Origin: Afipia sp049747295
Lineage (GTDB): Bacteria > Pseudomonadota > Alphaproteobacteria > Rhizobiales > Xanthobacteraceae
Reading direction: 5' to 3'
DNA: 64,000 nt
NCBI RefSeq assembly: GCF_049747295.1
Contig: NZ_JBMHJM010000001.1
Location: forward strand, 3,410,001-3,474,000
Shown piece after piece: positions 1 through 8,491 of this stretch. The translations under genes and the position numbers were made by a program. Numbering within the stretch: position 1 is the first letter of the stretch; each line of letters starts with the position of its first letter. The notes beneath the pieces are model-generated. The model did not search any database. It was given only the letters and a program-made list of their open reading frames with translations, and had not been told where the DNA came from.

Positions 1-313
1 GCGGCAGCCCCTGACCGCCCCACTGTTCCGGACCGGATACCGCGTTCCAGCCGCCGTCGCACCAGCGCTTGTAGGCGTCCGGCCAGCCGGAGGCGGTGAT
101 GACGCCCTTGTCGGTAAGCTTGATGCCCTCGCGGTCGCCGACCTGGTTCAGCGGTTCCAAAATCTCGGTGGCGAACTTGCCGGCTTCCTCGATCACCGAG
201 GCGGAAAAATCGGCCTCATAGCCATTATAATGGCCGGCCTCGATGGCGGCCAAAAGCCCGGCGCCGTGGTTGAGGGAGAGCAGGATGTCGTTAATGGGAG
301 CGCGATAGGTCAT
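1..313 (-). CDS. Acyl-CoA dehydrogenase, N-terminal part (cut by window edge)
   Basis: Translating the reverse strand from the ATG at 311-313 gives about 104 residues that run off the window. They begin MTYRAPINDILLSLN and contain a PEQWGGQGLP-type motif. This N-terminal extension followed by the PE-x-GG-x-G-LP stretch is typical of the large (about 600-residue) acyl-CoA dehydrogenases that oxidise acyl-CoA to enoyl-CoA using FAD. Only the alpha-helical N-terminal domain is visible; the catalytic glutamate lies outside the window. Its stable host-type metabolic role and its position before tRNA-Gln suggest it belongs to the core chromosome. Confidence 0.85.
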   Translation of the reverse strand, partial: MTYRAPINDILLSLNHGAGLLAAIEAGHYNGYEADFSASVIEEAGKFATEILEPLNQVGDREGIKLTDKGVITASGWPDAYKRWCDGGWNAVSGPEQWGGQGLP

Positions 314-395
314 AACCTTGAACTTTCCTCTGCGGGCAGGGCCGGGCACGCCTTTGAAAAAATGGCGGATTCTCAAAGCCTGCGGGCTGTGTTTA

Positions 396-409
396 CGCTA
401 AGGTTAGCG
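396..409. promoter_or_regulatory. Short inverted repeat upstream of the acyl-CoA dehydrogenase
   Basis: CGCTAA and TTAGCG arms separated by GG lie about 85 bases upstream of the acyl-CoA dehydrogenase start. The position would suit an operator, but nothing in the window identifies a binding protein, and a 6-bp arm pair can occur by chance. Confidence 0.25.
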
Positions 410-583
410 GCGAAACCGATTTCGCGAAATGGCTGATTTGCCTGTTGAAACTCCCGAATCCGGTCTATAGACCTGCGTAGCCACAGGGTATGGGCGCGGC
501 TATGGTCCCGCCACTTCCCGGACAGAGCGGATTTCGGCAGGGGCGGCGACGCCTCCGGTATTTGCTGAAGCGCTCGGCGCTGT

Positions 584-658
584 TGGGGCGTCGCCAAGTG
601 GTAAGGCAGTGGATTTTGATTCCACCATGCGGAGGTTCGAACCCTCCCGCCCCAGCCA
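584..658 (+). tRNA. tRNA-Gln (anticodon TTG)
   Basis: A 75-base cloverleaf can be folded by eye. The acceptor arm TGGGGCG pairs with CGCCCCA, the D arm contains AAGTGGTAAGG, the anticodon loop is TTTTGAT with TTG in the middle, and the T arm is GGAGGTTCGAACCCTCC. The discriminator G and an encoded CCA end at 658. The TTG anticodon reads glutamine codons. It sits between an apparent core gene and the accessory region. tRNA genes are common integration sites, but no second copy of its 3' end was found within the window. Confidence 0.93.
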
Positions 659-1138
659 GACAGTCCGGATTTCAGAGAATTTAGCTCTTACGCGCGAAAA
701 ATGCCGCTAATGGCCGGCTTTTTCAGCGAGGCTCTTCTCTATGGAGACCGATTTTGCGGCAACGCGACGGTAATCGACCAGTATTCTCCGACCGTGTGAT
801 AAGATATTCCCGTTTTCAGAGGATCCAGGCTTGAGACGGGTTCGATCGCGCACTGCCCGGGGGGGGGGACGGATCTGGCAATTTCTCTGTGCTGTTTCGA
901 CCAGATTGAAACTAAGCGGTGTTTTCCTCGCACATTGACCAAGCGCATAGGCCGTTCCGAAAGCTACCGCTGCAACATTGACGGCAACAATGCGCCAATA
1001 CGAGAGGTGCCTTCACGCGTCGATGAAGGGCCTGTTTCGAGCCCATCGCGGTCGGAGAACTGCAAGGAAGCGAGCCTGTAAGCAGCCGATAGACAAGCAC
1101 TGGCGCCGTCGTGGCTAAGCAACGGCGCCTGCGCATCT
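659..1138. other. Gene-free stretch with a G10 tract
   Basis: No convincing gene, RNA or repeat is seen between the tRNA and the AhpD-like gene. Short reading frames here have no recognisable family features. A run of ten G residues at 859-868 is the only unusual base pattern and may be a slippage-prone site. Confidence 0.5.
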
Positions 1139-1597
1139 TCAGGGCTGCGCATTCACTGGCAGCCGAAATGGAGCGCCTAGCCGGTTGAAGGCGTTCATAG
1201 CCGCGATTGTGATTGTAAGATCTACCAGATCTTTAGGCTCGAAAACTGCTGAAACAGCAGCATAGGCTTGGTCAGAAGCATGAGTCTCGCTGACAAGCGT
1301 CACCTCCTCGGCCCAGGCCAGCGCCGCGCGGTACTGTTCGGAGAAAAGGTGCGGCACCTCTTCCCATACTGGGACCAGAGTGACCTTGTCCGCCGCCATG
1401 GTCTTCAGTAGATCGCGGGTGTGCATGTCGATACAATGTGCGCAGCCGTTGATCTGCGATACGCGCAGGAACACTAGATGGATAAGTTCCTCAGGCAGAT
1501 TCGTGTTGTGTGTGACGTAGTGATGGACGCCGAACAGGGCCTTGGCTCCAGCGGGTGCTACCTCGTACCAGTTGAGGCGCGTGGTCTCATTATTCAT
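1139..1597 (-). CDS. Carboxymuconolactone decarboxylase/AhpD-like protein
   Basis: 152 residues starting MNNETTRLNWYE. The redox motif CAHCIDMH (Cys52, Cys55, His59) marks the AhpD-like subgroup of the carboxymuconolactone decarboxylase family, whose members reduce peroxides or handle thiol redox. The start at 1597 was chosen over longer frames because an AGGAGA ribosome site lies just upstream and homologues begin near here. It is divergent from an ECF41 sigma factor, the usual genetic partner of this family, and a matching promoter lies upstream (1642-1668). A role in oxidative or membrane stress under that sigma factor is inferred. Confidence 0.88.
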   Translation of the reverse strand: MNNETTRLNWYEVAPAGAKALFGVHHYVTHNTNLPEELIHLVFLRVSQINGCAHCIDMHTRDLLKTMAADKVTLVPVWEEVPHLFSEQYRAALAWAEEVTLVSETHASDQAYAAVSAVFEPKDLVDLTITIAAMNAFNRLGAPFRLPVNAQP

Positions 1598-1641
1598 GAT
1601 GGTCTCCTTGAATTTGCGCCAACAGCCGGCGCTGCTCGGTT

Positions 1642-1668
1642 GACGACGCAGCAATAGGAGGCGTGACA
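1642..1668 (-). promoter_or_regulatory. ECF41-type promoter for the AhpD-like gene
   Basis: On the minus strand TGTCACG (1668-1662) is followed after 16 bases by CGTC (1645-1642). This matches the described ECF41 pattern, TGTCACA then CGTC, and lies about 45 bases before the start codon of the AhpD-like gene. The same arrangement with the same spacer occurs on the other strand in front of the sigma gene. Confidence 0.7.
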
Positions 1669-1697
1669 TCTCGACCTGTTTTTTTTGGCAGGTGCCA

Positions 1698-1724
1698 TGT
1701 CACACTCGCGCGAACTCGCGCGTC
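1698..1724 (+). promoter_or_regulatory. ECF41-type promoter for the sigma-factor gene (autoregulation)
   Basis: TGTCACA at 1698-1704, a 16-base spacer, then CGTC at 1721-1724, about 90 bases before the preferred start codon at 1817. The box is a full match to the ECF41 consensus and pairs with a second copy facing the opposite way, so the sigma factor probably drives both its own gene and the neighbouring AhpD-like gene. Confidence 0.7.
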
Positions 1725-1816
1725 CATAAGGCAGGCGGTCAAATGCGAGGAAAGTTGGCATGAGGCAGTACGGCAGGAACAAGACGGACCGGGCTCATAA
1801 CATCCGTGAGGGGGCG

Positions 1817-2704
1817 ATGGCCGCTGAAGCGAGCGCTGGTGTGTCGCTTGGCGGCCAAAGGATTGTAGAATTCACACTGGAGCGCAAACGCTTGCTGCGC
1901 CTGAGCTACCGGATGCTAGGGTCGATCACCGAGGCGGAAGATGTCGTGCAGGATGCGTGGTTGCGTTGGGCACGCGTTGAAGACGAGGTTCGCACTTCGA
2001 CCGCCTATCTCACCCGCATCGTCACCCGATTATGCCTTGATCGGATGAAGTCGGCGCGAGCGCGCCGCGAGATCTATGTCGGCCCATGGCTGCCAGAGCC
2101 GTTGGTTGAGCCTGTTGACACGCACGAAACCATTACTGACGATGTCACTGTGACGCTGATGTTAGCGTTGGAGCGACTTTCGCCGCTAGAACGGGCGGCC
2201 TTCCTGCTCCACGATGTGTTCGACGTAGCGCTGACCGAGGTCGCGGTCGTGCTTGATCGTGAACCTGCCGCCGTTCGACAACTTGCTTCTCGCGCACGCA
2301 AGAATGTTCAGGACGCTCGACCACGATACAGCGTCCGGGCGGCAGAGGCTGATAGAATTGCTCGCGCTTTTTTTGCTGCGTCTCGTGACGGCGATATCAC
2401 CGCGCTTTCGGCGTTGCTCGCGCGCGATGTAGAGATACATAGTGACGGCGGCGGCAAGGTGCTGGCGTTCCGAAAAGTTATTCGCGGCCTGGAGCGCGCA
2501 CTGCGACTCTTCGTTTCCGCTCAGCGGAAGGCCGCGACTCCGCCCATCTTGCTGCGAACCGCGACTATTGACGGCTTATCGGGGTATGTAAGCCTTGATC
2601 CAAATGGCGTGTTCCAAACAACAGCTCTCGGTATTCGCGACGGTAAGATCTTCGCGATCTATATTGTCAAAAACCCGGATAAGCTGAGGCATGTTGACGT
2701 TTAG
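1817..2704 (+). CDS. sigJ: ECF41 (SigJ-type) RNA polymerase sigma factor
   Basis: 295 residues. Region 2 (about 15-80) contains the LSYRMLGS and EAEDVVQDAWLRW helices that bind core polymerase and the -10 element. Region 4 (about 130-185) contains LSPLERAAFLLHDVF. A C-terminal SnoaL/NTF2-like extension follows. All three signature motifs of group ECF41 are present: WLPEP in the linker, DGGGK in the extension, and NPDKL near the C-terminus. In this group the extension, rather than an anti-sigma factor, controls activity. The start at 1817 is preferred over 1760 because of a GAGGGGG ribosome site. It is divergent from its AhpD-like partner, with ECF41-type promoters for both. Confidence 0.92.
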   Translation: MAAEASAGVSLGGQRIVEFTLERKRLLRLSYRMLGSITEAEDVVQDAWLRWARVEDEVRTSTAYLTRIVTRLCLDRMKSARARREIYVGPWLPEPLVEPVDTHETITDDVTVTLMLALERLSPLERAAFLLHDVFDVALTEVAVVLDREPAAVRQLASRARKNVQDARPRYSVRAAEADRIARAFFAASRDGDITALSALLARDVEIHSDGGGKVLAFRKVIRGLERALRLFVSAQRKAATPPILLRTATIDGLSGYVSLDPNGVFQTTALGIRDGKIFAIYIVKNPDKLRHVDV

Positions 2705-2884
2705 GAACGCCGCTGGGGTCATTCGAGCGCTCGACGGCACAGCGTTCTTCTAGGCGGTTGATGCCGCGATCGAAGCCTAAGCGCCAGCTTCATCCATTTG
2801 CGGCTGGAAACGAATGGTCGCGCTTCCACCCACGTGAGACTGAGTAGATCACTCCTGGAATGGCCGCTTTGGGCCGACTGCAGA

Positions 2885-3020
2885 CTTTAGCCGTTTGTCC
2901 GCCGCGAATAAATCCACGGCATCAGCACGTCGATCTGGCTCTGCCTGTGGCCGTGGACGATGGCGGTGAGTGTGGCGGACAGGTAGCCGCTGAACACCTG
3001 GACGCGATTTCGCGCGAAGT
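2885..3020 (-). mobile_element. Remnant of an IS66-like transposase C-terminus
   Basis: The minus strand between about 3020 and 2900 reads as a run ending LTAIVHGHRQSQIDVLMPWIY. It resembles the closing segment of IS66-family transposases (xxLxxIVxGHxxSxIDxLMPW). No longer reading frame, terminal inverted repeat or partner ORF is present, so this is a decayed relic. Identification rests on a short stretch recognised from memory. The rest of 2705-3392 contains nothing that can be assigned. Confidence 0.42.
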
Positions 3021-3392
3021 TTCCGCGCGGTTTGGCGCGCATGCAATGAAGCTGCCTTACGAAGACAGGCTTTCTCCAGAGAGTTTACGGAAGCTACTCG
3101 GTATGGCAGAAGGCGATAAATCCAGCGGCTAGCAAGGCGCGCATTCTTTCCATGCCAGCCAGACACTCAAATGAAAGGCTTTGATCGGCGCCACACACGG
3201 TTTCTTACGCGCACCCGAGAATAATGGAAAGCTTATCAGCAATATCAGCTAAATAACCATTTACCAAAGGGCTTACAGGCTTCCGCAGCATCTTTGATTT
3301 CTTTTCCGTATCAACGATCGACGATGTGCGGATTTCCTTACCCAAACGCACTAGCAATACACGCTCCTCTACCACGAAATCTCGCGCAAATA

Positions 3393-3424
3393 TGGATACA
3401 CAAGCGTGCATCCATTGGATACAC
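3393..3424. promoter_or_regulatory. Three-half-site operator before the ribbon-helix-helix gene
   Basis: TGGATACAC occurs at 3393-3401 and again at 3416-3424, with the inverted near-copy GTGCATCCA between them (3406-3414). The half-sites therefore alternate in direction, giving two overlapping palindromes. The array ends eight bases before the start codon of the small ribbon-helix-helix gene. The layout is typical of autoregulating ribbon-helix-helix dimers that bind cooperatively; binding by the adjacent protein is inferred. Confidence 0.55.
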
Positions 3425-3431
3425 TGCGCCT

Positions 3432-3632
3432 ATGACAACAAAAGATGTCGGACTTAGGATTCGGGTCGACCGAGAGCTGCGCGAGCAGTTTCTTGTTGCG
3501 TGTCGAGACCAGGACAAGCCTGCTGCGCAGGTGCTCCGCGCATTCATGCGGGACTATGTTGACCGCCAGACACCCGGGGAGCCCCGCCAACAAAAATCCA
3601 GGAAGCCAGCTGTCAAGGGTAGGGGTCGTTGA
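3432..3632 (+). CDS. Small ribbon-helix-helix (CopG/Arc-like) protein
   Basis: 66 residues. A predicted beta strand (VGLRIRVDREL) is followed by two helices (REQFLVACRDQ and AAQVLRAFMRDYV), the ribbon-helix-helix pattern of small DNA-binding proteins and antitoxins. A basic tail follows. The stop codon overlaps the TTG start of the downstream restriction-modification gene (TTGA), so translation is probably coupled. The alternating repeat just upstream is a good candidate operator. It could be a controller of the R-M enzyme, comparable in role to C proteins but of a different fold; an antitoxin role is less likely because no toxin is adjacent. Confidence 0.75.
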   Translation: MTTKDVGLRIRVDRELREQFLVACRDQDKPAAQVLRAFMRDYVDRQTPGEPRQQKSRKPAVKGRGR

Positions 3633-6532
3633 GCACAGTTACAGACAAGTTTGAAGCATTTCTGGAGTACGCGTGTCTTCTCAAGGGAGATGAAAAGGGC
3701 GAAGCGCAAGTTTTCTGTGACCGTCTGTTCCAGGCCTTCGGCCATAAGGGCTACAAGGAGGCAGGAGCGGAACTGGAATTTCGCATCAAGAAGCAGTCCA
3801 CGAAAGGAACCAGCTTCGCCGACTTGATTTGGAAGCCGCGAGTTCTCATTGAGATGAAGAAACGTGGCGAGAACCTGTACCATCACTACCAGCAAGCGTT
3901 TGACTATTGGGTTCACGCGATCCCCAACAGGCCCCGATACGTGGTTCTCTGTAACTTTGACGAGTTCCGCATTTACGATTTCGACAAGCAGATTGATGAG
4001 CCCGTTGATACTGTCGCACTCGAAGATCTGCCGCGCAGGTACCCGGCTCTCAACTTCCTGTTTCCCGACGACCCGGACCCAGTGTTCGGGAATGATCGTG
4101 AGGAAGTGTCACGGGAGGCCGCCGACAAGGTGGCGATGCTCTTCAATTCGCTTATAGCACGCGGTGTCGACCGAAGCCAGGCGCAGCGGTTTGTCCTGCA
4201 GATTGTCGTAGCAATGTTCGCCGAAGACATCGGGCTACTGCCCGCCAGCATTGTTTTCAACCTTGCCGACGATTGTTTACGCAAGAAGCAGAGCTCATTC
4301 GATCAGTTTGGGGCACTCTTCCGACAGATGGACAGTCAAGTGCCCGCCAAAGGAGGGCGGTTCCAGAACGTCCCATACTTCAATGGCGGCATTTTCCACA
4401 CTGTGAATGCAATCGATCTTCAACCCGCAGAACTTGAATTGTTGGCAGGAGAAGAAGGCGCCGCCACTAAGAATTGGTCGAAGGTCAATCCCGCAATCTT
4501 CGGGACCATTTTTCAACAGAGCATGGACGCTGAGGAGCGTCACGCGTACGGCGCTCACTTCACTTCGGAAGTCGACATTCTTCGGATCGTAACTCCGACG
4601 ATATCCCGGCCTTGGCGCGAACAGATCGCCAAGGCCAATACGATGAAAGAGTTGTTGGCTCTTCGAAGCGAGCTCATGACCTACAAGGTTCTTGATCCAG
4701 CATGCGGCAGCGGTAATTTCCTATATGTGTCTTACCGCGAGCTTGTGCGCGTCGAGATCGCACTCATGGCGAAGCTAAAGGCTTCTGTAAGCGATAAGAA
4801 CTTTCAAGAGCAGGCGAAGACGATCTCGCTGGTAAGCCCTCGTCAATTCTACGGTATTGACCGTGACTCATTCGGAGTCGAACTGGCGAAGGTAACCTTG
4901 ATGCTCGCCAAGAAGCTGGCGCTCGATGAGGCGATCGAGGTCCTAGAGCGTGAACAAATAGAACTACCGCTGAACCAGGACGACGCGCTGCCGCTCGATA
5001 ATCTCGATGCTAATTTTATGTGCGAGGACGCCCTCTTCGCGAAGTGGCCGCAAACCGATGTCATTGTAGGCAACCCGCCGTACCTCGACGCCCGCAAAAT
5101 CACCATGGAACATGGCCGTGAGTACGTAGACTCCATTCGCGCGGCACACGCCGAGATACCTGGCCGCGCCGATTATTGCGTGTATTGGTTTAGGAAGGCG
5201 CATGACCACCTGCCCCCCAACACCGAGGAGCGACCGTTCGTAGGAAGGGCTGGTATGGTCGGTACCAACACAATCAGGCAGAACTACTCTCGCCAAGGAG
5301 GCCTAGACTACATAGTAGGTTCAGGAGGAACGATCATTGACGCCGTAGCTTCCCAAGTTTGGTCGGGAGAAGCAGTCGTGAATGTTTCAATCGTGAATTG
5401 GGTAAAGGGGCCTTACGAAGGCAGGAAGGTGCTTCACGAGCAGCTGGGCGATCGCCGCGACTCAGACTGGCGGCGCGAAGAGGTTGACACGATCACAAGC
5501 GCGCTCACCTCGGGAGCCGACGCGTCGGTAGCCCGCGAGCTCAATGCTATAACCGAGAAAAAACTGTGTTTTGAGGGTCAACAGCCAGGTCACAAAGGGT
5601 TCCGCGTCGATCTTTCTGAAGGTCGAGAACTTCTGCAAAGCGATCCGAATGCAGAGGCAATTCTCTTCCCATATCTGAACGGCAACGCACTTCTGTCTGG
5701 CAAGTTCGAAGAACAGCCCGAGTTTATTATCGACTTTGGCGACACTTCGATCTTCGAGGCGTCCAAGCATCCGAAAGCGTTGCAGATCGTGAAGGATCGG
5801 GTCTTACCCGACTGGCAAAAGAATGCCGAAGAAGAGAAGAAGGAAACTGGAAAAGAGGGGGGCGAGCATCAGAACCGCTTAAAGACATGGTGGCAGCTCA
5901 AGCGTCGCCGAGCGGATATGTTGAGCGCCATCGCTCCCCTTTCGCGCTACGCGGTTTGTGTCCGCCACACTAAGCGTCCGTTGTTCACGTTCGTTGACAA
6001 ACGATATCGCCCGGACTCGGCTCTTACAGTCTTTGCATTTGAAGACGATTACTCGTTTGGAATTTTGCAGTCTAACGTCCATTGGAGCTGGTTTTTGGCC
6101 CGCTGCTCTACAATCAAGCGAGATTTTCGTTATACTAATGACACCGTGTTCACATCCTTCCCGTGGCCACAAACACTTAAGCCGAGCCAAGTTCTGGCGG
6201 TGGCCAGGGCCGCGCGTGATTTGAGGTTGTTGCGAGCAAAGCTTGCCGAAGATCACGGCATGTCATTCCGTGAGCTGTACCGTATGCTTGATCTTCCGGG
6301 TAAATCACCCTTGAAGGACGCTCACGACGAGCTCGATAAGGCTGTCCGCGATGCATACGGTATGAAAAAATCAGACGATGCCCTCTCGTTCCTTCTTAGC
6401 TTAAACAAGCTGCTGGCTGATAGAGAAGCGAACGGTGAGACGGTATTAGGCCCGGGAGTTCCGCCAAATCTTGTCGAGAAATCGGCACTGCTGACAACTG
6501 ACAGCTTAGCTGCGCCCAAGATCGTCACCTAG
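3629..6532 (+). CDS. MmeI-like type IIL restriction-modification enzyme
   Basis: 967 residues in one chain. The N-terminus has a PD-(D/E)XK nuclease signature (Asp65, Glu75-x-Lys77). A helical connector follows (about 150-330). The adenine-methyltransferase core has SAM motif I DPACGSGNF near residue 355 and catalytic motif NPPY near 481. A target-recognition region (about 600-830) and a helical C-terminus complete the MmeI order. Such enzymes methylate one adenine of an asymmetric site and cut at a fixed distance, protecting against phage. The TTG start overlaps the stop of the preceding gene. All catalytic motifs look intact. The recognition sequence cannot be read from the protein by eye. 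Confidence 0.88.
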   Translation: MSTVTDKFEAFLEYACLLKGDEKGEAQVFCDRLFQAFGHKGYKEAGAELEFRIKKQSTKGTSFADLIWKPRVLIEMKKRGENLYHHYQQAFDYWVHAIPNRPRYVVLCNFDEFRIYDFDKQIDEPVDTVALEDLPRRYPALNFLFPDDPDPVFGNDREEVSREAADKVAMLFNSLIARGVDRSQAQRFVLQIVVAMFAEDIGLLPASIVFNLADDCLRKKQSSFDQFGALFRQMDSQVPAKGGRFQNVPYFNGGIFHTVNAIDLQPAELELLAGEEGAATKNWSKVNPAIFGTIFQQSMDAEERHAYGAHFTSEVDILRIVTPTISRPWREQIAKANTMKELLALRSELMTYKVLDPACGSGNFLYVSYRELVRVEIALMAKLKASVSDKNFQEQAKTISLVSPRQFYGIDRDSFGVELAKVTLMLAKKLALDEAIEVLEREQIELPLNQDDALPLDNLDANFMCEDALFAKWPQTDVIVGNPPYLDARKITMEHGREYVDSIRAAHAEIPGRADYCVYWFRKAHDHLPPNTEERPFVGRAGMVGTNTIRQNYSRQGGLDYIVGSGGTIIDAVASQVWSGEAVVNVSIVNWVKGPYEGRKVLHEQLGDRRDSDWRREEVDTITSALTSGADASVARELNAITEKKLCFEGQQPGHKGFRVDLSEGRELLQSDPNAEAILFPYLNGNALLSGKFEEQPEFIIDFGDTSIFEASKHPKALQIVKDRVLPDWQKNAEEEKKETGKEGGEHQNRLKTWWQLKRRRADMLSAIAPLSRYAVCVRHTKRPLFTFVDKRYRPDSALTVFAFEDDYSFGILQSNVHWSWFLARCSTIKRDFRYTNDTVFTSFPWPQTLKPSQVLAVARAARDLRLLRAKLAEDHGMSFRELYRMLDLPGKSPLKDAHDELDKAVRDAYGMKKSDDALSFLLSLNKLLADREANGETVLGPGVPPNLVEKSALLTTDSLAAPKIVT

Positions 6533-7049
6533 CTTTGATGCCCGTGCAACCCGAGCGGCGCCCTTGATCGCCGCAAATATTGCAAGTGCTGCTGCAGGAT
6601 CAGTTCTGGGCGCGCCGCATGGCCGAGCCCCCAGGCGTAAGCGTACCGAACCGCCGTCGGTCGGCGCGGCAGCAAGGACGTTTACGATTAGCGTACCGAT
6701 CATCCTTTGATAACGGACGGAAGGCTATTATGCTGGTCTAAGATCTGTGCGGTTGGGTCGCAGAGGCCTTATTTTTCAGCTAGATTCAGCACACCGAAGC
6801 GTCAAACTGCACTGCGATTTCGTTTCGTAGTTCTTCGAAAATCGAATTCGGTCAGATTACGAGGTTTCGCCCTCTAGTAATTGAAATTGCCTTGGCACAG
6901 GAAGATGGTCCTCAACGGGGTGTTCATGCCTTCGTAAAATTGAGGTCTATTACGGGCTAGGATATTTCGCCTTCGTTGCACCGGCCGACGTTGGCCGGCA
7001 CAGAGTCGGCGGTGAACAAAGATGGACTACAAAGGAAAATATCGAATGC
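6533..7049. other. Intergenic region between convergent genes, no gene seen
   Basis: The stretch from the R-M stop codon to the repeat array has no supported gene. A degenerate piece of the array may begin as early as about 7001, where GAGTCGGCGGTGAACAAAGATG resembles an array unit. Confidence 0.4.
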
Positions 7050-7172
7050 GGGGTCAGTTAGCCGACTGATAAGCAAAGATCAAAAACGGAGTCAGTTGCC
7101 TAACTGGCAAAGAAAGATGCAAAAAGGAGTCAGTTCGCGAACTGATAAGCAAAATGCAAAAGCTTATCAGTT
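7050..7172. repeat. Left 38-bp repeat array
   Basis: Three tandem units begin at 7050, 7088 and 7126, exactly 38 bases apart. Each starts GGGGTCAGT or GGAGTCAGT, has a palindromic core and ends in a GATAAGCAAAGAT-like A-rich segment. The core of the third unit, CAGTTCGCGAACTG (7131-7144), is a perfect 14-bp palindrome. The array closes with an 11-bp perfect inverted repeat (AACTGATAAGC at 7140-7150 with GCTTATCAGTT at 7162-7172). A homologous array lies at 13016-13140, on the other side of the DUF2130/SIR2/HerA/DUF262 block. It sits between convergent genes. Confidence 0.85.
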
Positions 7173-7216
7173 GGTGTGCTTCAAAGCGGCGCGTGTTCAG
7201 CTTCGGACATTGAAGG

Positions 7217-8491
7217 TCAGGAACCCTCAAGCAGTGGCACATCAAGGCTAGGTATCTCAGGCAGCGATTTGCCTGCAATGCCCTGGAGGTCACCATACAT
7301 GCCTACGGTCGTTTCAATCACACCTTGAATCTGTCCCTCGCGTTTGGCCCAAACTCGATTCATGAACTTGCGCTCTTTATCGAGATCTTCCTTTAGTTCT
7401 TCGAATTTCTCGACGATACCTTCCAGTCGCTGCCGAAAGCGGGGTCCTGTCAGATAGTGATAGATTTGCTCCATCTTGGACTGCTGACCCACCTGGGCAT
7501 TGCGAGAGCCGGCAAGTTCGATCAGCGAATGGCGTAACGCAACCGCAACCGGTATCGCGCATCGAGGATGGGCAACCCACACACCGTCTATCAAGTCAAA
7601 GTTTTCGACGTTTTTGGGCAAGGTTTGCGAGATGATAAGCGCGACGTCGGCTTTCGCGTGGCGTTGGTCATCTCTTAGCTTTGCCAGCCAGGCATCGGCC
7701 CAGTTCTTGGTTTGCTTTAGTTCCCACAAGATTACGCCAGCAGGTGCTCCAAGCTGCGCGTTAACTCGCTGTACGATATCACCGCCAAATTCACCTTTGC
7801 CGACCGGCTCAACTAGATCGAGTGGGAAGCGGTTTCGTAGAAGCGCTTCAAGCTCAAGCTCTAGCGCTTCACCTTGTGTTTGCTGAGAGCCTTGGTCAGC
7901 CTTTCTCTTCAATTCTTCTATGGTTCGCGACATTGACTCAATTTGCGCGTCTTTTTGTGAGACCTGCATTTTGAGAGTGTCTTCAGCGTCTTGTCGCGCC
8001 TTGGCAATAATTTGAGCCTGACTCGCTTGAACTCGTTTTTCGATCGTAACTTCAAGCTCTCTTTTCTGATCGTCCAATTCACGCTGTTTGCGCAACGCCT
8101 CGGCTTGAGAAGCCTGGGCTTCGGCAAGCTTGGTGGAGTTCTGCTTCAGAGCTGCACGCAACTCGGCCAGTTCGGCGCCTGATGCCGCCAAGTCCGCCGC
8201 CACGGCTTCGCGTGCTGCCTTCGCTTCAGTCGCGACAATTTGGGTGCGCTCTGTCTGAAGGCGCTGCTTGATTTGATCCTCGATGGCGTCGCGAGCGCGA
8301 TTAAGCTCTTCCTTTTCCTTGCGTAGTTCTTCCTGTTTTTTGAAGAACTCAGCGTCTTTTGCGGTTAGCTGGTCTCGAAATGCTTTGCGCTCTGCCTCCA
8401 GCAACGGTGCGGCCAACGACTCCGTAAGAGGGATCTGATGGCTGCACTTCGGACAGATGACGTATGGATCATGTGCGTGACGGTTGGTCAT
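7217..8491 (-). CDS. DUF2130 domain protein with zinc-ribbon-like N-terminus and coiled coil
   Basis: 424 residues from MTNRHAHD. A CPKC pair (Cys13, Cys16) near the start suggests half of a zinc ribbon. A long, strongly charged coiled coil spans about residues 30-215. The C-terminal DUF2130 domain (about 225-400) contains GEFGGDIVQRV and ILWELKQTKNWADAW, which has the look of a nuclease-fold acidic/ELK motif. The function of DUF2130 is not firmly known. The gene is divergent from the SIR2 gene and lies inside the block bracketed by the 38-bp arrays, so a defence link is inferred. A longer start exists upstream at 8590 but adds unrelated residues. Confidence 0.78.
   Translation of the reverse strand: MTNRHAHDPYVICPKCSHQIPLTESLAAPLLEAERKAFRDQLTAKDAEFFKKQEELRKEKEELNRARDAIEDQIKQRLQTERTQIVATEAKAAREAVAADLAASGAELAELRAALKQNSTKLAEAQASQAEALRKQRELDDQKRELEVTIEKRVQASQAQIIAKARQDAEDTLKMQVSQKDAQIESMSRTIEELKRKADQGSQQTQGEALELELEALLRNRFPLDLVEPVGKGEFGGDIVQRVNAQLGAPAGVILWELKQTKNWADAWLAKLRDDQRHAKADVALIISQTLPKNVENFDLIDGVWVAHPRCAIPVAVALRHSLIELAGSRNAQVGQQSKMEQIYHYLTGPRFRQRLEGIVEKFEELKEDLDKERKFMNRVWAKREGQIQGVIETTVGMYGDLQGIAGKSLPEIPSLDVPLLEGS

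Noticed and set aside
859..868. G10 tract as a phase-variation switch
   Set aside because: It lies in a gene-free stretch and is not placed in a coding frame or an evident promoter.
2860..3132. Plus-strand 90-residue protein
   Set aside because: The stretch is better explained by a minus-strand transposase remnant, and the plus-strand frame has no ribosome site or family features.
7050..7172. CRISPR array
   Set aside because: Units are only three, have no unique spacers of even length between identical repeats, and no cas gene is in the window. The units repeat over their full 38 bases.
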